Shown piece by piece: positions 48,510 through 62,338 of a DNA stretch of 64,000 nucleotides. Source of the DNA: Rapana venosa (Eukaryota; Mollusca; Gastropoda; Neogastropoda; Muricidae). Location of the stretch: positions 52,092,548 to 52,156,547 of the forward strand of contig CM054156.1 of assembly GCA_028751875.1 (NCBI GenBank), in the 5' to 3' direction. A program made the translations under genes and the position numbers. Below the pieces are notes generated by a model. It was given only the letters and a program-made list of their open reading frames with translations, was not told the origin of the DNA and did no database searches. The stretch's first letter is position 1, and each line of letters begins with the position of its first letter.

Positions 48510-49959
48510 CCAATGTTAGACACAAATGAAATCCACATACAAAAAGTAACATACCAAAACCACATCCTAATAATTGTATGGATAATACTTGAAAAAGAAT
48601 AGAGACTAAACATGAGCGGTACATGAATATGCTGTGGTAAAGAACAGTACAGGAAAAAACATTCACAGACAGAAAAATATTAACTTTCAATACTCATTCC
48701 TTTCTGTTGGCCATTCTGTACATTTTGTAACAACAACTCCATCTTGGTTATCACCGCACTGACCACAAAAGCCCTATGCTCGCCACCTCGGGCTTGTTGT
48801 TGTTGTTCGTTTAAAAAAACACACGAGGAATCAGATGTAGGTAATAAATCACATACAGGAGTGATAAAAGGTGAGCTTGGCAAGTAGTGAGCAATATGTC
48901 TGTTTGACAATGGAATGAAATTTCAAGGGAAATACCACTTACTGGTCATTTGCAGAAAACCTCGATCTCATATAATAAGAATCACTGCAGAGTTTTCCTA
49001 TACTAACACGCTGTTTATGCTATATACAGTGCATTTATTATCATTGTTATTACTATTAGTACTATTATTATTATTTGTAGTATTATTATTATTCTTAGAA
49101 TTGTTGTTATTATTTATTTAGTTTTTATTATTGTTGTGATGAAGAGACAAAGTTGCCTTCTTTTCCTAATGGATATCATAACATAGACAGTGTTTTTCTT
49201 AATGAGTTTTAGCATTTTAAGGAGTAGTTCATAAAAATACCCGACTTGATATATTAACAGTATGTCACACAAGTCAATCGTTATTATTATTATTATGATA
49301 ATGGACATAAGTTCCCTCTACACTAACACATGCAAATCGGAAACTCCCTTCATGTAACTTTCTAAGATATGAACAGTTCACAGAACAGTACATGACATAA
49401 CACTTTGTGAAAACAGCCAGTCTTTACTTCTATACTTGCTGCTGCTCCCAAACAGGAAACATTACTATGATATACTTTAGGGGTAAAAAGACCCTTTTCA
49501 GCGAAGGGCAGTTGTTGTGAATGATTAAAAATACCTTGGAAGATAAAATAGTGGACTTCTAAGATGTGCGCCAGTTGTTGCGCCATATTCGCACACATGT
49601 TCGGTTTGGTGTGTTTTCTGCTCTGCAGCTACTGTTGAATCCAGAGACAGGGGGCAGAATTTACTCAACAGATGCACGAACCCACGCTCTTAACATCAGA
49701 TTGCAAATTCAGTGCGTTATCCATTCGGCTAATCCGCGCCCTCTCCCCGAATGAAAAAGTGTTGACATGTTGTGACATGGCACAAAATCAAAATTAACAC
49801 CACATATCACTCTATCAATAAAAATAATCTTCATATAAAACATTTCTTCGCGGAGACAACCATCCATTAAACGAGTTAGGTCAATTTGATGCCTTTTTAG
49901 ACATGGGAGGCATTGGGAGTTGTTTTTGTTTGTTTCTTTCCTTTTTTTCTCTTTTTTTC

Positions 49960-50564
49960 AACATCATCATCGTCGTCATCATCATTCTCATCATCACCAG
50001 CACTACGTCCATACCCATTACCACTACTGCGATCACCAACACCACCTCTTCAAGCATTACCACTACACCCATCATCATCATCAACCACCACCACCATCAC
50101 CACCACTGCCACAATCACACCACCACCACCACCACCACCGCCCCAGATCTACTTCCACCATCGCCATATCCCCCACCACCACCACCATCTCCATCACCAC
50201 CACCTCCACCACCTCCACCTCCATCACCACCACCACTTCCACTTCCACCACCACCTCCGTTACCCTCACCCCTACAACAATCATCACCATCACCACCACC
50301 ACCATTACAACAGCCGCCATCATCACCATCACCTCCATTGCGATTATCACTACCACCATTATCACCATCACCACCTTCACCACTAACATCAACATCATTA
50401 CCAGTACCGTCATTATCACCATCACCAACACAACCATCAACATTAACACTGCCGCCACCATCACCATCATCATCACCATCACCACCACCAACACCATTAC
50501 CACTACCGCCATCATCACCATCACCTTCACCACCATTGCTACTGACGTCATTATCACCACCACG

Positions 50565-50602
<38 letters not shown>

Positions 50603-50612
50603 GATTATCATC
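49960..50612. repeat. Long imperfect (CAT/CAC)n repeat
   Basis: About 650 bp of trinucleotide repeat, mostly CAC, CAT and CCA units with sparse interruptions, ending in a pure CAT run at 50567-50600. Every frame is open for 150 codons or more. It lies directly after the last conserved codons of the TRIM-like second exon. Confidence 0.9.
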
Positions 50613-50624
50613 ATCCTGAGGGAC

Positions 50625-50816
50625 GGTATATCGCACAGTGAGGAGTCTGCCTCCCTTACAGCCCACCCACAGCCGTCCCTTGGTGTCAGTGTTCAGAGCT
50701 GTTGGCTGCACCAGCAGTGGACAGCCAGGGGCCAGGAAGCGGGAAAAGGTCATACAGCCGTCCTTGACCTCTACCACGTGAATGGCGTTGTTCAGTTGGT
50801 CTGCTATCAGCAACAC
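50625..50816 (-). CDS. TRIM-like gene, second exon (end of NHL-like segment)
   Basis: An acceptor (TTTGTAACAG) precedes codons reading VLLIADQLNNAIHVVEVKDG, then RFLAPGCPLLVQPTALNTD and GRLWVGCKGGRLLTVRY. Splice phase is 0 and agrees with the donor after 51575. The pattern (ADQLNNAIHVVEV.. G.LWVGC..G.LLTV) looks like the last blades of an NHL-type beta-propeller. I end the exon near 50625, because the frame then enters the GAT/GGT microsatellite and stays open to 50115 as an Asp/Gly string; the true 3' end is unknown. Copies lie at 10185 and 39310. Confidence 0.7.
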
Positions 50817-51574
50817 CTGTTACAAAGAGGGAATGGAAGTGTATGGTGTTACTACTTCTGCAGTGTAAACATGTATGACACAGGGACTGGGCTTCGCCCC
50901 CTGGTTCTGTGACAAGACCCAATACTATTTGGAAAGCAACTCTGCCAGTTTGTTTGTTTTGTCAGGGAAACTGAAGCTGTACAAGTCCTTACTGACTGCA
51001 ATCCCCCTCTATATGTGCTAAAGCTAGACTCTTACAGCTGATAAGGAGAGAAGAATCCAAGCATTTGTTGATACTGGATTTAGGAATTGTTTTTATATCT
51101 TGTATACAGAGCAGAGGATGAGTCAGTATTCCATATAGCAAATCACTGTTTCTCTTCAGGCAGGCAGGAACCTCTACACACTACCGTCAAGAGACAAAAC
51201 CTGATTTGGTATGGCAACACATTCCAGCATGATTACCAGCAGCTACTGCTATTAACCAAGGTGACCCAGAAGAAGTGAAAAGTAGCTATGGAAGATGACT
51301 AAGATGACACACAAGAAATAAAAGCCACTGCTTCATATTACCAAGGTGACCAAGAAGTGAGCGGGATAGATAGAATGTTGAAAAGTACACAAAGCATGTG
51401 TATAAAATTATGTGCGTGCACATGCTGGTACATCTGTGTGTGTTTATGTGTGTATGTGTGTGTACGGAAGTGTGCATATCTGTGCCCCTGTCTGAGTATG
51501 CGTGAGACAGAGTGTGTGTGTGTGTGTGTTTATGTGCGCGCGCGTGTGTGTGAGTGTGTGTGTGTGTGTCTCAC
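50817..51574 (-). other. Intron of the TRIM-like gene
   Basis: GTGAGA at the 5' end (51574) and a TTTGTAACAG acceptor ending at 50817, with phase 0 on both sides. It contains GT/CA tracts at about 51420-51570. P1 has the same arrangement (12084 to about 10358) but longer. Confidence 0.7.
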
Positions 51575-53103
51575 CTCCTGTCCTGCTATCCTGAAGAAGC
51601 AGACGTCTGCAGGCTGGCAAGGTGTCAGAGGAGACTGGTATGTAGCAATGGCAGCGCTCTGATCACGTCTGAACAGTCTGACCGTCCGGCTGCTGGCCTG
51701 GCTTGGTGTTCTTGGCTCCTCCACCACGGCAAAGAGGTCTGCTGCAGAGTTCGTGTCCACAGCGCGGTGAGGGCCGCAGTCAATGCTGAACACAGGACTG
51801 AGTTTGACATAAATGGTTCCTTACATACAACCTTTACTAAACTGACAAACCCCACAGATGAGTCAGCGTTGGTTTTCAAACCATAGTACCGGTGAGGTTC
51901 AAACCCTTTCACATACGTGTATCGATCTCCTGTCTTTGAAAAGTGACCGAACAAAGGGCTATCCTCTTCCCTGTATCTGTAACTGCCAGATCTGAAGTTC
52001 AGTATCTTTGGAATCCATTTACCATTATATTCCATCATCTTACGGATAGGCTGTTCAGTTTTGTCTGAGGATTCAAATAAAACAGCAATCCTCTTTGTTC
52101 CAGGGCATATACACAATATTACAGAGTCCTGATCTTCCCCACAACAAACCTTCTCAGTGATTTTGACCTCAGCACGTGAGTAGACATATGTTATCTTCTG
52201 TCTTTGACGAATGAAATTCTTCATGCTCACAAACATGACATGATCTTCAGAAACACGTGAATCATGAATTAACCAAGTGACCGTCTTCAGTGGCAAGACC
52301 TTCATCTTCTCCAGGTTCTCTATGCTTCCAGATCTTGTTTTAACATCTGTGGCAGTGTTGACGATTGTTAAGCCGTCTCCATCTTGAAGCACTCTGTCTA
52401 TCGTCTGTTCAACGACATTCAATTGTTTTATATTATTCAAGGTCATCTCTCGGTCCCTCAACAGGCTGACTTCGTTACCAGTGGAGATGTGTTCCACAGC
52501 TTTCAAAGCTTCTTCCAGATATCTATCTGCCTCAGCCACCAGTGTGGCATGGCGATCTCGAATTTTCTTTTCCACGTCGGCCTTTTTGTTTTTTAATTCA
52601 TGCAGGTTAATTGCCTGTTTTTTCAACATTTTCTGGAGTTTGTTCTTTGTCTGTTTTATCGTTGCTTTATCTCCAGATAACTGCTGTTCAGCATCCCGCC
52701 TTGCATCCTGAAGGGTCTGGGTTCTGTGATGGAGATGGGCAGCTAACTTACCATCTTCACACAGAAGACGGTTGCACTCCAAGCAAAACATGTCCAGCTG
52801 TTTGTGAAGATGGACAGAGCAAGTAGTGGTATTCCTGGCTCTGTCCAGTTCCTCCTCATCAGTGGAGAAGTCAGACTGAAAGCCTGATGCTCCTTCTGCA
52901 GAGAGCTTAATGCGTTTACCGCAAGTGGGACATGGGAAACTTTCGTCCTGGTGGTGTTGAATGAGGTCGTCCATACATTTCTTGCAGAAAGTGTGGGAGC
53001 AGGGTAAGAGTCTAGGACGTCTGAACATTTGCAGACACGAAGTACAGGTCCGTGCTTTTCGTTTGTTGGAAGTCAGGGGTGCAGACTTATCTTCTGCCGC
53101 CAT
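51575..53103 (-). CDS. TRIM-like RING/B-box/coiled-coil gene, first exon, one frameshift
   Basis: Start ATG at 53103 (AACATGG context). RING C3HC4: C20, C23, C35, H37, C40, C43, C58, C61. B-box at 95-126: C95, H98, C107, C110, C115, H123, H126; the usual second cysteine of the C-x2-C pair at 115-118 is Gly118. Coiled coil about 131-215 (Lys/Glu/Leu-rich). Residues about 255-430 form a middle region I do not recognise. At about 51791-51798 one base is missing relative to P1: the frame then reads off to a stop at 51625, while the +1 frame continues FSIDCGPHRAVDTNSAADLF, then FAVVEEP and ATYQSPLTPCQPADVCFF, up to a donor (GAG/GTGAGA at 51575/51574). So the intended product is RING-B-box-coiled coil-NHL-like, about 575 residues. 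TRIM proteins of this layout are usually E3 ubiquitin ligases; the substrate is unknown. The frameshift may be real or a consensus error. Confidence 0.85.
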
Positions 53104-53565
53104 GTTCAACCTGGGAAGTCTGTCTTTCTTCGGCTGAGCAGCTGTGATCTGAGGGACAAAAGAAGGGAAACATGGGAAAAGGAAGAGACATTAATAGTAA
53201 AAATGTCCAGCCTCATCTCACATATTAAAAAAACTATTAATCTTGTCTGTGCGTTTATTTCAACATTTATGACATCAATGAGATTACGACTAAAACAACT
53301 TCAGCATATACATATTAAAGTTAGTGGCAGTTAAATATTCTTCCAGGAATGACCCATATTCTCATTAGCTCTCTGACATCATACACTCTTCTTCCACATG
53401 CCCTGCTTCAAGCTTACTAATGACTGGATGAAGTCATCTTTACAGACACTGTGTGACAACAAACTCATCTCTGCTACTCTGTAGAGAGAGCTGTCAGAGA
53501 CAGACTTTAGCCAGTTGGACTATCTGTCCTCAAATACAAACTGGAAATTAAACCCAATGCCAAAG
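53104..53565. other. Region upstream of the TRIM-like gene
   Basis: Presumed 5' UTR and promoter or upstream intron of the minus-strand gene. I see no TATA box at a convincing distance and no other gene. Confidence 0.4.
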
Positions 53566-53669
53566 CTTGCGTGGTGAGAGAGAGAGAGATGGCGAGAGAG
53601 AGATGGAGAGAGAGATGGCGAGAGAGAGAGAAGAGATGGCGAGAGAGAGATGGAGAGAGAGATGGCGAG

Positions 53670-53730
<61 letters not shown>

Positions 53731-53732
53731 AA

Positions 53733-53770
<38 letters not shown>

Positions 53771-54261
53771 ATCTGAACAGGTTTAACATGCACATTGGCC
53801 TAAGGTCACAATGCACAGAGTTTTGGGGAATAAAGAAACGCATCATCCCTGTGTGCTAAGTGCAATAGGGCATCAAAAACAACAACCGATGATGCGTGAA
53901 TCATGATTGCACTGGCCATGTCTTGGATGCTCTTTGAATTTGATTAACATAATACTCGACTGCATCAGTATTTTGCCAGTATACATCAAAATCGGTATAT
54001 TAGGTCAAAGTGTAATGTTTTCGTTCAAGATGAGAGAAACAAAAGTAACATTTTGACAGAAGTATTTCATCTTTTTGTTATTAATGGGATGACATTTGTA
54101 CAGAGAGAGACAGAGATAAAGAGACAGAGACAAAGAGACAGAGACAGAGAGAGACAGATACAGAGAGACAGAGAGGCATATAGAGACTTTGAGGAGAGAG
54201 AAGAGAGAGAGGAGAGAGAGAGAGAGAGAGAAGAGGAAAGAGAGAGAGAAGAGAAGGAGAA

Positions 54262-54325
<64 letters not shown>

Positions 54326-54427
54326 AGATCAAACTCGAACTCGAAATGTTTATTGAGAGGAATGAATAAACACAGGGCTTCTTTACAACAAGCTCTCAAA
54401 AAGGAAAAGGAAGAGAGAAGAGAAGAG

Positions 54428-54467
<40 letters not shown>

Positions 54468-54604
54468 CAATGAAAGAAGAGAAGAGAGAAGAGAGAGAGA
54501 GAGAGGAGAGAGAGAAAGAGAGAGATTGAGAGAGAGAGACAAACAGACAGATAGACAGAGACAGACATAGAAAGAGACAGAGACATAGAAACATAAATAG
54601 AGAC

Positions 54605-54665
<61 letters not shown>
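53566..54665. repeat. Two long (GA)n microsatellites
   Basis: GA repeats with GATGGC interruptions at 53575-53770, unique sequence at 53771-54098, then GA/GACA repeats at 54099-54663. The second tract is broken at 54327-54408 by a unique island with AAATGTTTATTGAGAGGAAT, possibly the end of a retroelement. Arg/Glu-rich and Leu/Ser-rich frames are artefacts. Confidence 0.9.
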
Positions 54666-54667
<2 letters not shown>

Positions 54668-55240
54668 GGGGGAGGATTTATTCCAACCTCAGTCTGCAGT
54701 CTTTTCAGACTGTTACTGTACATCAGCCTTAGGACACAAATCAAAAGAATGGCTATGTCTTAAAATATTCATCTCGAAACAATTAACGTGCGTCATTGTC
54801 AACAATGCTAGGAACGTAGTATTCATCAGCATAAGAAACAATTTCTGGAAAACTATGTTATTTCTGCTGTTAGTTGCATGAAAAATAAATCGTGATAAAT
54901 TGTACCTTTCCTAGGTATTGCAATTTTGAATAGCACATGCAAAGGAAGTCTTTTCGATTCTTTAAGACATTTATTTGTGACATTTTCCTAGACAGGACAA
55001 CATAATAATAAGTGCTTTTCGTTCTCTATTAATTTTAGATTTTACAAACTGGACACTTTAACTTCGTTTGAACTATGACAGCGATGTCTGTTATGGTTAA
55101 ATGGGAGAGCATCGAATCGTAATTGTGTATCTGCAACGCGAAAACAACATGTATCCATTTTACTGATGCTCTTATCTTGTTCAAAAACAGTCTTAAAGTT
55201 TCTATAACCATCATATCTATTACGATCTCTAATTGCCTTA
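54666..55240. other. Stretch without a secure gene
   Basis: Unique sequence. The minus-strand frame 55042-55392 includes a non-repetitive part (about 55045-55240: GYRNFKTVFEQDKSISKMD) that could be an exon, but it fuses into a SINE on its N-terminal side and I recognise no family. Confidence 0.35.
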
Positions 55241-55440
55241 AGCCCTTCGGATGAGACTATAAACCGATCATCTTGCGAACACGTTAAATCCTGTTCCGCT
55301 TTTAGTAAGAGTAGGCCATTGTGTGCCGGTGGGAACAGATGACAGAATTTACAAAACCGCATACACATGGGGAATGGGTGTCGAAAGCACATAAGTGCTT
55401 ATTCTATTATCCTTGATATAAAGAATGAAATAAAATAAAT
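55241..55440 (+). mobile_element. SINE family B, 5'-truncated
   Basis: GGATGAGACTATAAACCG, CACGTTAAATCCTGTTCCGC, AGAGTAGGCCATTGTGTGCC, AACCGCATACACATGGGGAA, AAGCACATAAGTGCTTATTC and AAATAAATAAAA. Part of the body is missing between ATAAACCGA and TCATCTTGCG. Confidence 0.8.
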
Positions 55441-56088
55441 AAAAATTAAAATGGCGCCAGTCTATTCCTGTGGAAACCAATCTACTCTTCCCTGTTTACA
55501 GGCATGCAGGAACATGTTTGTCTCCTATTCCTTGGTTTAACCAAATGATATCACGCCCAGTTAGGCATAGTATTTCCCTGATTTTTGAGAACACTCTGAA
55601 CTCTGAACGGTTTTAATGTGCAAAAGAGCCTTAAACCACGGTGCACGTAGATTTGGGGAAAGAGAATAAACATACTGATATATACAATATTATGAAACAT
55701 GCAAAACAAAAATAACAACAGATTCTTGTAAACCATTTCCACAATGATTATGATACTAGACTCATACCTATTGTATACATCAAAATTAGTATACGTCAAA
55801 ATATGATATCCCAATTCAGGTTGATAGAGACACTATTTATTTCTATAACAAACTACATAATTCAAGACACGCATGAATTAAGTCACATTATGATACAGCA
55901 ATTTCTTCCTTCTTGTAATGGAATGGAATACGCATATTGGTAGATAATGGATGTGCTCTCAATTTGATGTTTTGACTCGCTCCAGCGCAATGATATCGGT
56001 ACATTTATCCAATACATGAGAGAGAAAGGGATAGAGAGAGAGAGCGAGACAGAGTTATATGATTTCATCAGATTCATGTGTCACGTAT
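55441..56088. other. Stretch without a recognisable gene
   Basis: Unique AT-rich sequence with a short GA tract at about 56020-56050. Part of it (GGTTTTAATGTGCAAAAGAGCC, then GGGGAAAGAGAATAAA, at about 55609-55673) faintly resembles 53777-53835, hinting at an old local duplication. Confidence 0.4.
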
Positions 56089-56365
56089 CAGGATATTTTC
56101 CCCTGGAGTTAACATCAGTGCAGACTCCACTCTCCCCAAAAGTCCTTTGGATGAGACTATAAACCGAGGCCCCGTGTGCGAACGCACGCAGAACATCTTG
56201 CGCACACGTTAAATCCTGTTCCGCTTTTCGTAAGAGTAGAACATTGTGTTCCGGGTGGAACAGATGACAGAATTTACAAAACCGCATACACACGGGGACT
56301 GGATGTAAAAAGCATATGAATGCTTATTCCATTATCCTTGATATAAAAGAATAAATAAATAAATA
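56089..56365 (+). mobile_element. SINE family B, longest body and tail
   Basis: Best-preserved body in the window: TTTTCCCCTGGAGTTAACAT, CAGACTCCACTCTCCCCAAA, GATGAGACTATAAACCGAGG, CCCCGTGTGCGAACGCACGC, ATCTTGCGCACACGTTAAAT, TTCCGCTTTTCGTAAGAGTA, ACACACGGGGACTGGATG and TAAATAAATAAA. The tRNA-like head is absent. Confidence 0.85.
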
Positions 56366-56429
56366 TCAAAAACAAAAGGTAGAGTCTCAGTAAGTCAATA
56401 AAAGAAGACGCGGGTTTCATCATATTCAT

Positions 56430-56972
56430 GTATGAGTCCCTACACCGACATGGGGGAAAACATCAGTAGAGTTTCAGAGGATTCACGTAGAAATACACCC
56501 TCCATCATTTTCACGATCCTGCTGTACGGAAGTGAAACCTGGACATTGACTGCTGAAACAGCAAAGCAAATCCAGTCATTCGAAACAAAATGCCAAAGAA
56601 AACTACTGGGCATATCCTGGAGAGAACAAAAGACCAATGAATTTGTCAAGAGTCAAATAACACGGCTGGCAGGTCCACAGGAACCCCTTCTCACCATCGT
56701 CAAGAAGTAAAAGCTGACATGGTTCGGCCACGTCACCCACCACAACACTCTGCCAAAAACAGTACTGCAGGGAACACTCAAAGTGGCAGAAGGAGGGGAA
56801 GACAGAACAAGTCATGGATGGACAACATCAGAGAATGGACCAGGATGAATGACTCGGCACTACTGCGCAGAGCCGAGGACCGAGATGGATGGAGGAGGCT
56901 TACCACGGCATCGTCTTTCGTGTCTCCCCAATGACCGCCAAGGTCACGGGTCTGATGATGATGATGATGGAG
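56430..56972 (+). mobile_element. RTE-like LINE 3' end with GAT tail
   Basis: Translation gives TILLYGSETWTLTAETAKQI, RKLLGISWREQKTNEF, then after one stop LTWFGHVTHHNTLPKTVLQG, GRRRGRQNKSWMDNIREWT and WRRLTTASSFVSP. This is the C-terminal third of an RTE-like protein. It ends in GGTCTGATGATGATGATGATGG, a tail of trinucleotides. It is a different subfamily from the fragment at 7565-8577 and is 5'-truncated. Confidence 0.85.
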
Positions 56973-57635
56973 AATACCTCATAAAATGTTTTATACTCAA
57001 AACATATTGATAATACCCACTTAAAAGTGTTTGGGTATTACCCACCTAAAACACGTTGGTGATACCAACAGAAAGCAATCTCCCACCTCTCTGATTAACG
57101 CCCGTTAAACAACTTCCTTACAAGCAATTTCTAATTTCAACTTTATTGAACAGTTTCCAATGCAGCAAAATGACTGGAAACTTCACATCAAGCTCGCTAT
57201 TTCAACCGACCCCCACTTGACTGTAGCATATGCCATAGTCCATTTCTAATGTTTGGCATTATCAACTTTGCAAAATACATCCAATTCCATAGCTAGAGCC
57301 ATCACCATAGTGTGTGGGGGAGAGTCAAGTGTTATTGAGAGTTTGACAATGAATACGGTCACCTATTATTATTGTGTCTTCCAAACTAGTGCAGATCTAA
57401 TCAGCCCTGTATATAAAAAAGTCAGATAATGAAACGCACAGTACATACCGAAAGAGAGCACCAACTTTACCCACTACATCAGTCCATATAAACTGAGGAA
57501 GACACACTGATCTCGATGGCTTTATTGACATTGGAAGAAAAACAAGCCCCTGAACAAGTACGTTGAGTTGAGTTCACGTCACTGCAATTCAAATGGCATG
57601 CAGTTTTACAGTTATGTCCCACTCACGTGCCATGG
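56973..57635. repeat. Diverged duplicate of 18620-18655 and 19055-19640, possible microexon
   Basis: Shares ordered blocks with the 18.6-19.6 kb region but lacks the SINE A found there. On the minus strand 57492..57449 is a 44-base interval bordered by TTCCTCAG and GTATGT. It is open in one frame (FIWTDVVGKVGALF), and both borders are kept in the other copy. No known product recognised. Confidence 0.4.
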
Positions 57636-57950
57636 GGACAGGGTAGCTCAGCGGTCAGAGCACTTGCTTTTCCCCCAGACAAGGTTAAGCAGCATCGAAA
57701 GTAGTTACCAATGGGATGGGTGACCGTTTGCGCGCTTTAGTTTCAATACAGTCCCCTTGTTCACCCAGCTGTAAATGGGTACCTGCCTCTTTAGGGTCAG
57801 GGAAGGTAAAGCAGTGCGGGAGAGGAGATGGGCACGGCCTTCAATATGCTGGCCCCTAGAGAAGATGAGGACTCTGATGCCTCGCTCTCCTACGACCGCA
57901 TAGGTTATAGAACACCTATACCTTTGCTTTTACGTGTCTATAAGGAAAAC
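57636..57950 (+). mobile_element. SINE family C (tRNA-like / 5S-like), 3'-truncated
   Basis: Same head as 4644: GGGTAGCTCAGCGGTCAGAG (tRNA box A-like), then AAGGTTAAGCAGCATCGAAA and ATGGGATGGGTGACCG (5S box A and box C-like). The body follows (CCTGCCTCTTTAGGGTCAGG, CTGGCCCCTAGAGAAGATGA). It lacks the LINE-like tail and ends in a GT tract. Having two independent copies with the same fusion shows it is a family, not a chance join. Confidence 0.8.
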
Positions 57951-59866
<1,916 letters not shown>

Positions 59867-60200
59867 ATAACTTGAGAAGAGTAATACTTCGTTTTTTTCT
59901 GAAAGAATTTAAGATTTGACTTTGTTTACTTGTTTTCGAAAGAGCTTCTGATTAATGTCCCTTTTTTGATTTTCGCCACTGCCGCTCTAGTTGCCTGCGT
60001 TTGCGCTTTGCGACCAGGATGTCATGGGTGTACCATGGCGCACATGGCCTATCAGGCAGGAGATAGTCAGTGGGAGGTGCATGTTCATCAAGCAGTTGGA
60101 TGAGAACATTATTGTAGCGTTTAGAGGGGTTATTGTTGTCATTATCCTCGATGTAAAATAATAAAATAGAATAAAATGTAAAAAAAATGTTTTAAATGTA
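59867..60200. repeat. Spacer at the start of the 2.9-kb LINE unit
   Basis: AGTAATACTTCG, TGACTTTGTTTACTTG, CGCCACTGCCGCTCTAGTTG, GACCAGGATGTCATGGGTGT, then a SINE-B-like end (TTATCCTCGATGTAAAATAA). It repeats at 62785-63100 with few differences. I cannot assign it to a known element; it takes the place of the N-terminal endonuclease. Confidence 0.6.
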
Positions 60201-62286
60201 TACTCGTGTGGGTTTAAAGCACTGCACAATACAGTATCCTGTCCCAAGAAACACAACAAATGTTTCATCATGTGCAATTACTGTAAAGTTTTCGGAATCT
60301 CTCACCATCAACTGTGTATCTGTTTATTTACCTAAAGGTCCTGATAATGAAAGTACTGACTGGCTGAGAACTATAAGTGACCAACACAAATGGATTATAG
60401 GCGGTGATTTTAACAGCCATTCTCCTTTTGGGGAACAAAATTGTACTCACAACTCACATTACTAATAACAGACTTGTCGAAAACATAATAGACTCCTCTG
60501 CCTAACACCCACAGCCTGTCTGAGCTTCCATCCATATTTTCTGCCTTCTTTTCAGACAAAGTTCGAAACATACGCTCCAGACTGGATCAGACTCAATTCC
60601 AGCCTGCGCCTCCTGATCCCCAGTTCACTGGCACTCCTCTCTTTTCCTTCCATCCATCAAGTGAAAAAGAAATCATGACAATTCTGAAGGAAATGACTAT
60701 AAAATCATGCGACCTTGATCCCATACCTGCTCCTGTTTTCTCACAATGCCTTCCACAACGTGTACCTATTATCACTAAAATAGTAAACCCATCTCTTTTG
60801 TCAGGAAATGTTCCATCAGCTCGTAAAACAGCAATAGTCACACCTCTACTGAAAAAGCACGACCTCGATCCCAACATTCTGAAGAATTATAGGCCTGTCT
60901 CAAACTTACCCTATGTCTCTAAAGTACTAGAAAAAGTTGTTCTCAAACAGCTCAACAGTCACCTTCATTCCAATGATCTCCTTCCCACTTTTCAATCTGC
61001 CTATCGCCTTAACCACAGCACCGAAACCACCCTAGTCCACACTTTAGATACACTTCTACTTGCTTCTGATGCAGGAAAAATCTGCCTCCTCACTCTTCTT
61101 GACTTATCTGCAGCCTTTGATACCATAGATCACTCAATTCTTCTTTCTCGCCTCCAAAATACGTTTGGTATTAACAGCACAGCCCTCACCTGGTTTACTT
61201 CATACCTCACAGACAGGTTCCAGAAAGTTATTGTAAACAAAATTCAATCAAAACCTGTCAAAATGGAATGTGGAGTCCCGCAGGGATCAGTCCTGGGCCC
61301 TGTTCTCTTTACTCTCTACACTGCTCCACTCTCACATATAATAAACAACCACCATATTGATCATCATTTCTATGCCGATGATACTCAGCTTCAGTGCAGT
61401 GATACTGTTGAAAACTTGCCTTCCCTCCTGACAAATATGTCCTACTGCCTTCAAGACATTCAAAACTGGATGACTCAGAACAAGTTACAACTTAATGCCG
61501 ATAAAACGGAAGCCATGCTCATAGGGACCCAACATAAACTTTCCTCTATCGCAAAAACTTCCATAGAACTCGGCAATACGTCAGTTTCTTTGTCCAACTC
61601 TGTGAAGTATTTAGGAGTAGTTCTTGACAACACACTCTCTATGAAAAAATTCATCACCCAGACCTGCCAGTCTTGCTACTATCAATTACGGCGCATAAGC
61701 GCGATTCGCAAGTATCTGTCCACTGATGCAACTTCCAAGCTTGTCACATCTCTCATTCTTTTCACGTTTAGACTACTGTAATTCTCTTTTGGCTGGCCTA
61801 CCAGCATCATCTATCCACTCTCTTCAACGCATACAAAACTCTGCAGCTCGACTGGTCCTAAGAAAGAAAAAATCTGAACACATCATTCCGCTTCTGCGAT
61901 CTCTTCACTGGCTGCCTGTCTCTAAAAGACTGGAGTATAAAATCAATACCCTCTGTTTCAAATGTCTCCACAAATCTGCACCCTCTTATCTCTGTAACTG
62001 TCTTCATCTGTACACTCCATCCCGTTCCCTTCGTTCAGCCGCAGGTACTTTGTGCTTCCGAACACCCAGATTCAAACAAACCACTGTTGGCCGTCGCTCC
62101 TTCCGTTTCTGGTCCATCCACCTGGAATGACCTCCCTCTTTCACTTCGACAAAAGCCTTCACTTGATACCTTCAAATCCAGCCTCAAAACACACTTATTT
62201 CCTACCTGAGACTTTCCCCCCAAATATCTGTCCCTAATTTTCAACAGCATCTTTCACCTTCTAAGTGTTGTTCCGAGTGTGTGAGT

Positions 62287-62338
<52 letters not shown>

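Noticed and set aside
49903..50912. Frames of 150-330 codons on both strands
   Set aside because: Generated by the CAT/CAC repeat. Only the short minus-strand part at 50625-50816 has complex sequence and is kept as an exon.
54053..54744. Arg/Glu-rich coiled-coil-like protein and Leu/Ser reverse frame
   Set aside because: GA microsatellite.
55042..55240. Possible exon on the minus strand
   Set aside because: The non-repetitive frame fuses directly into a SINE and no family or second copy supports it; noted only as a low-confidence stretch.
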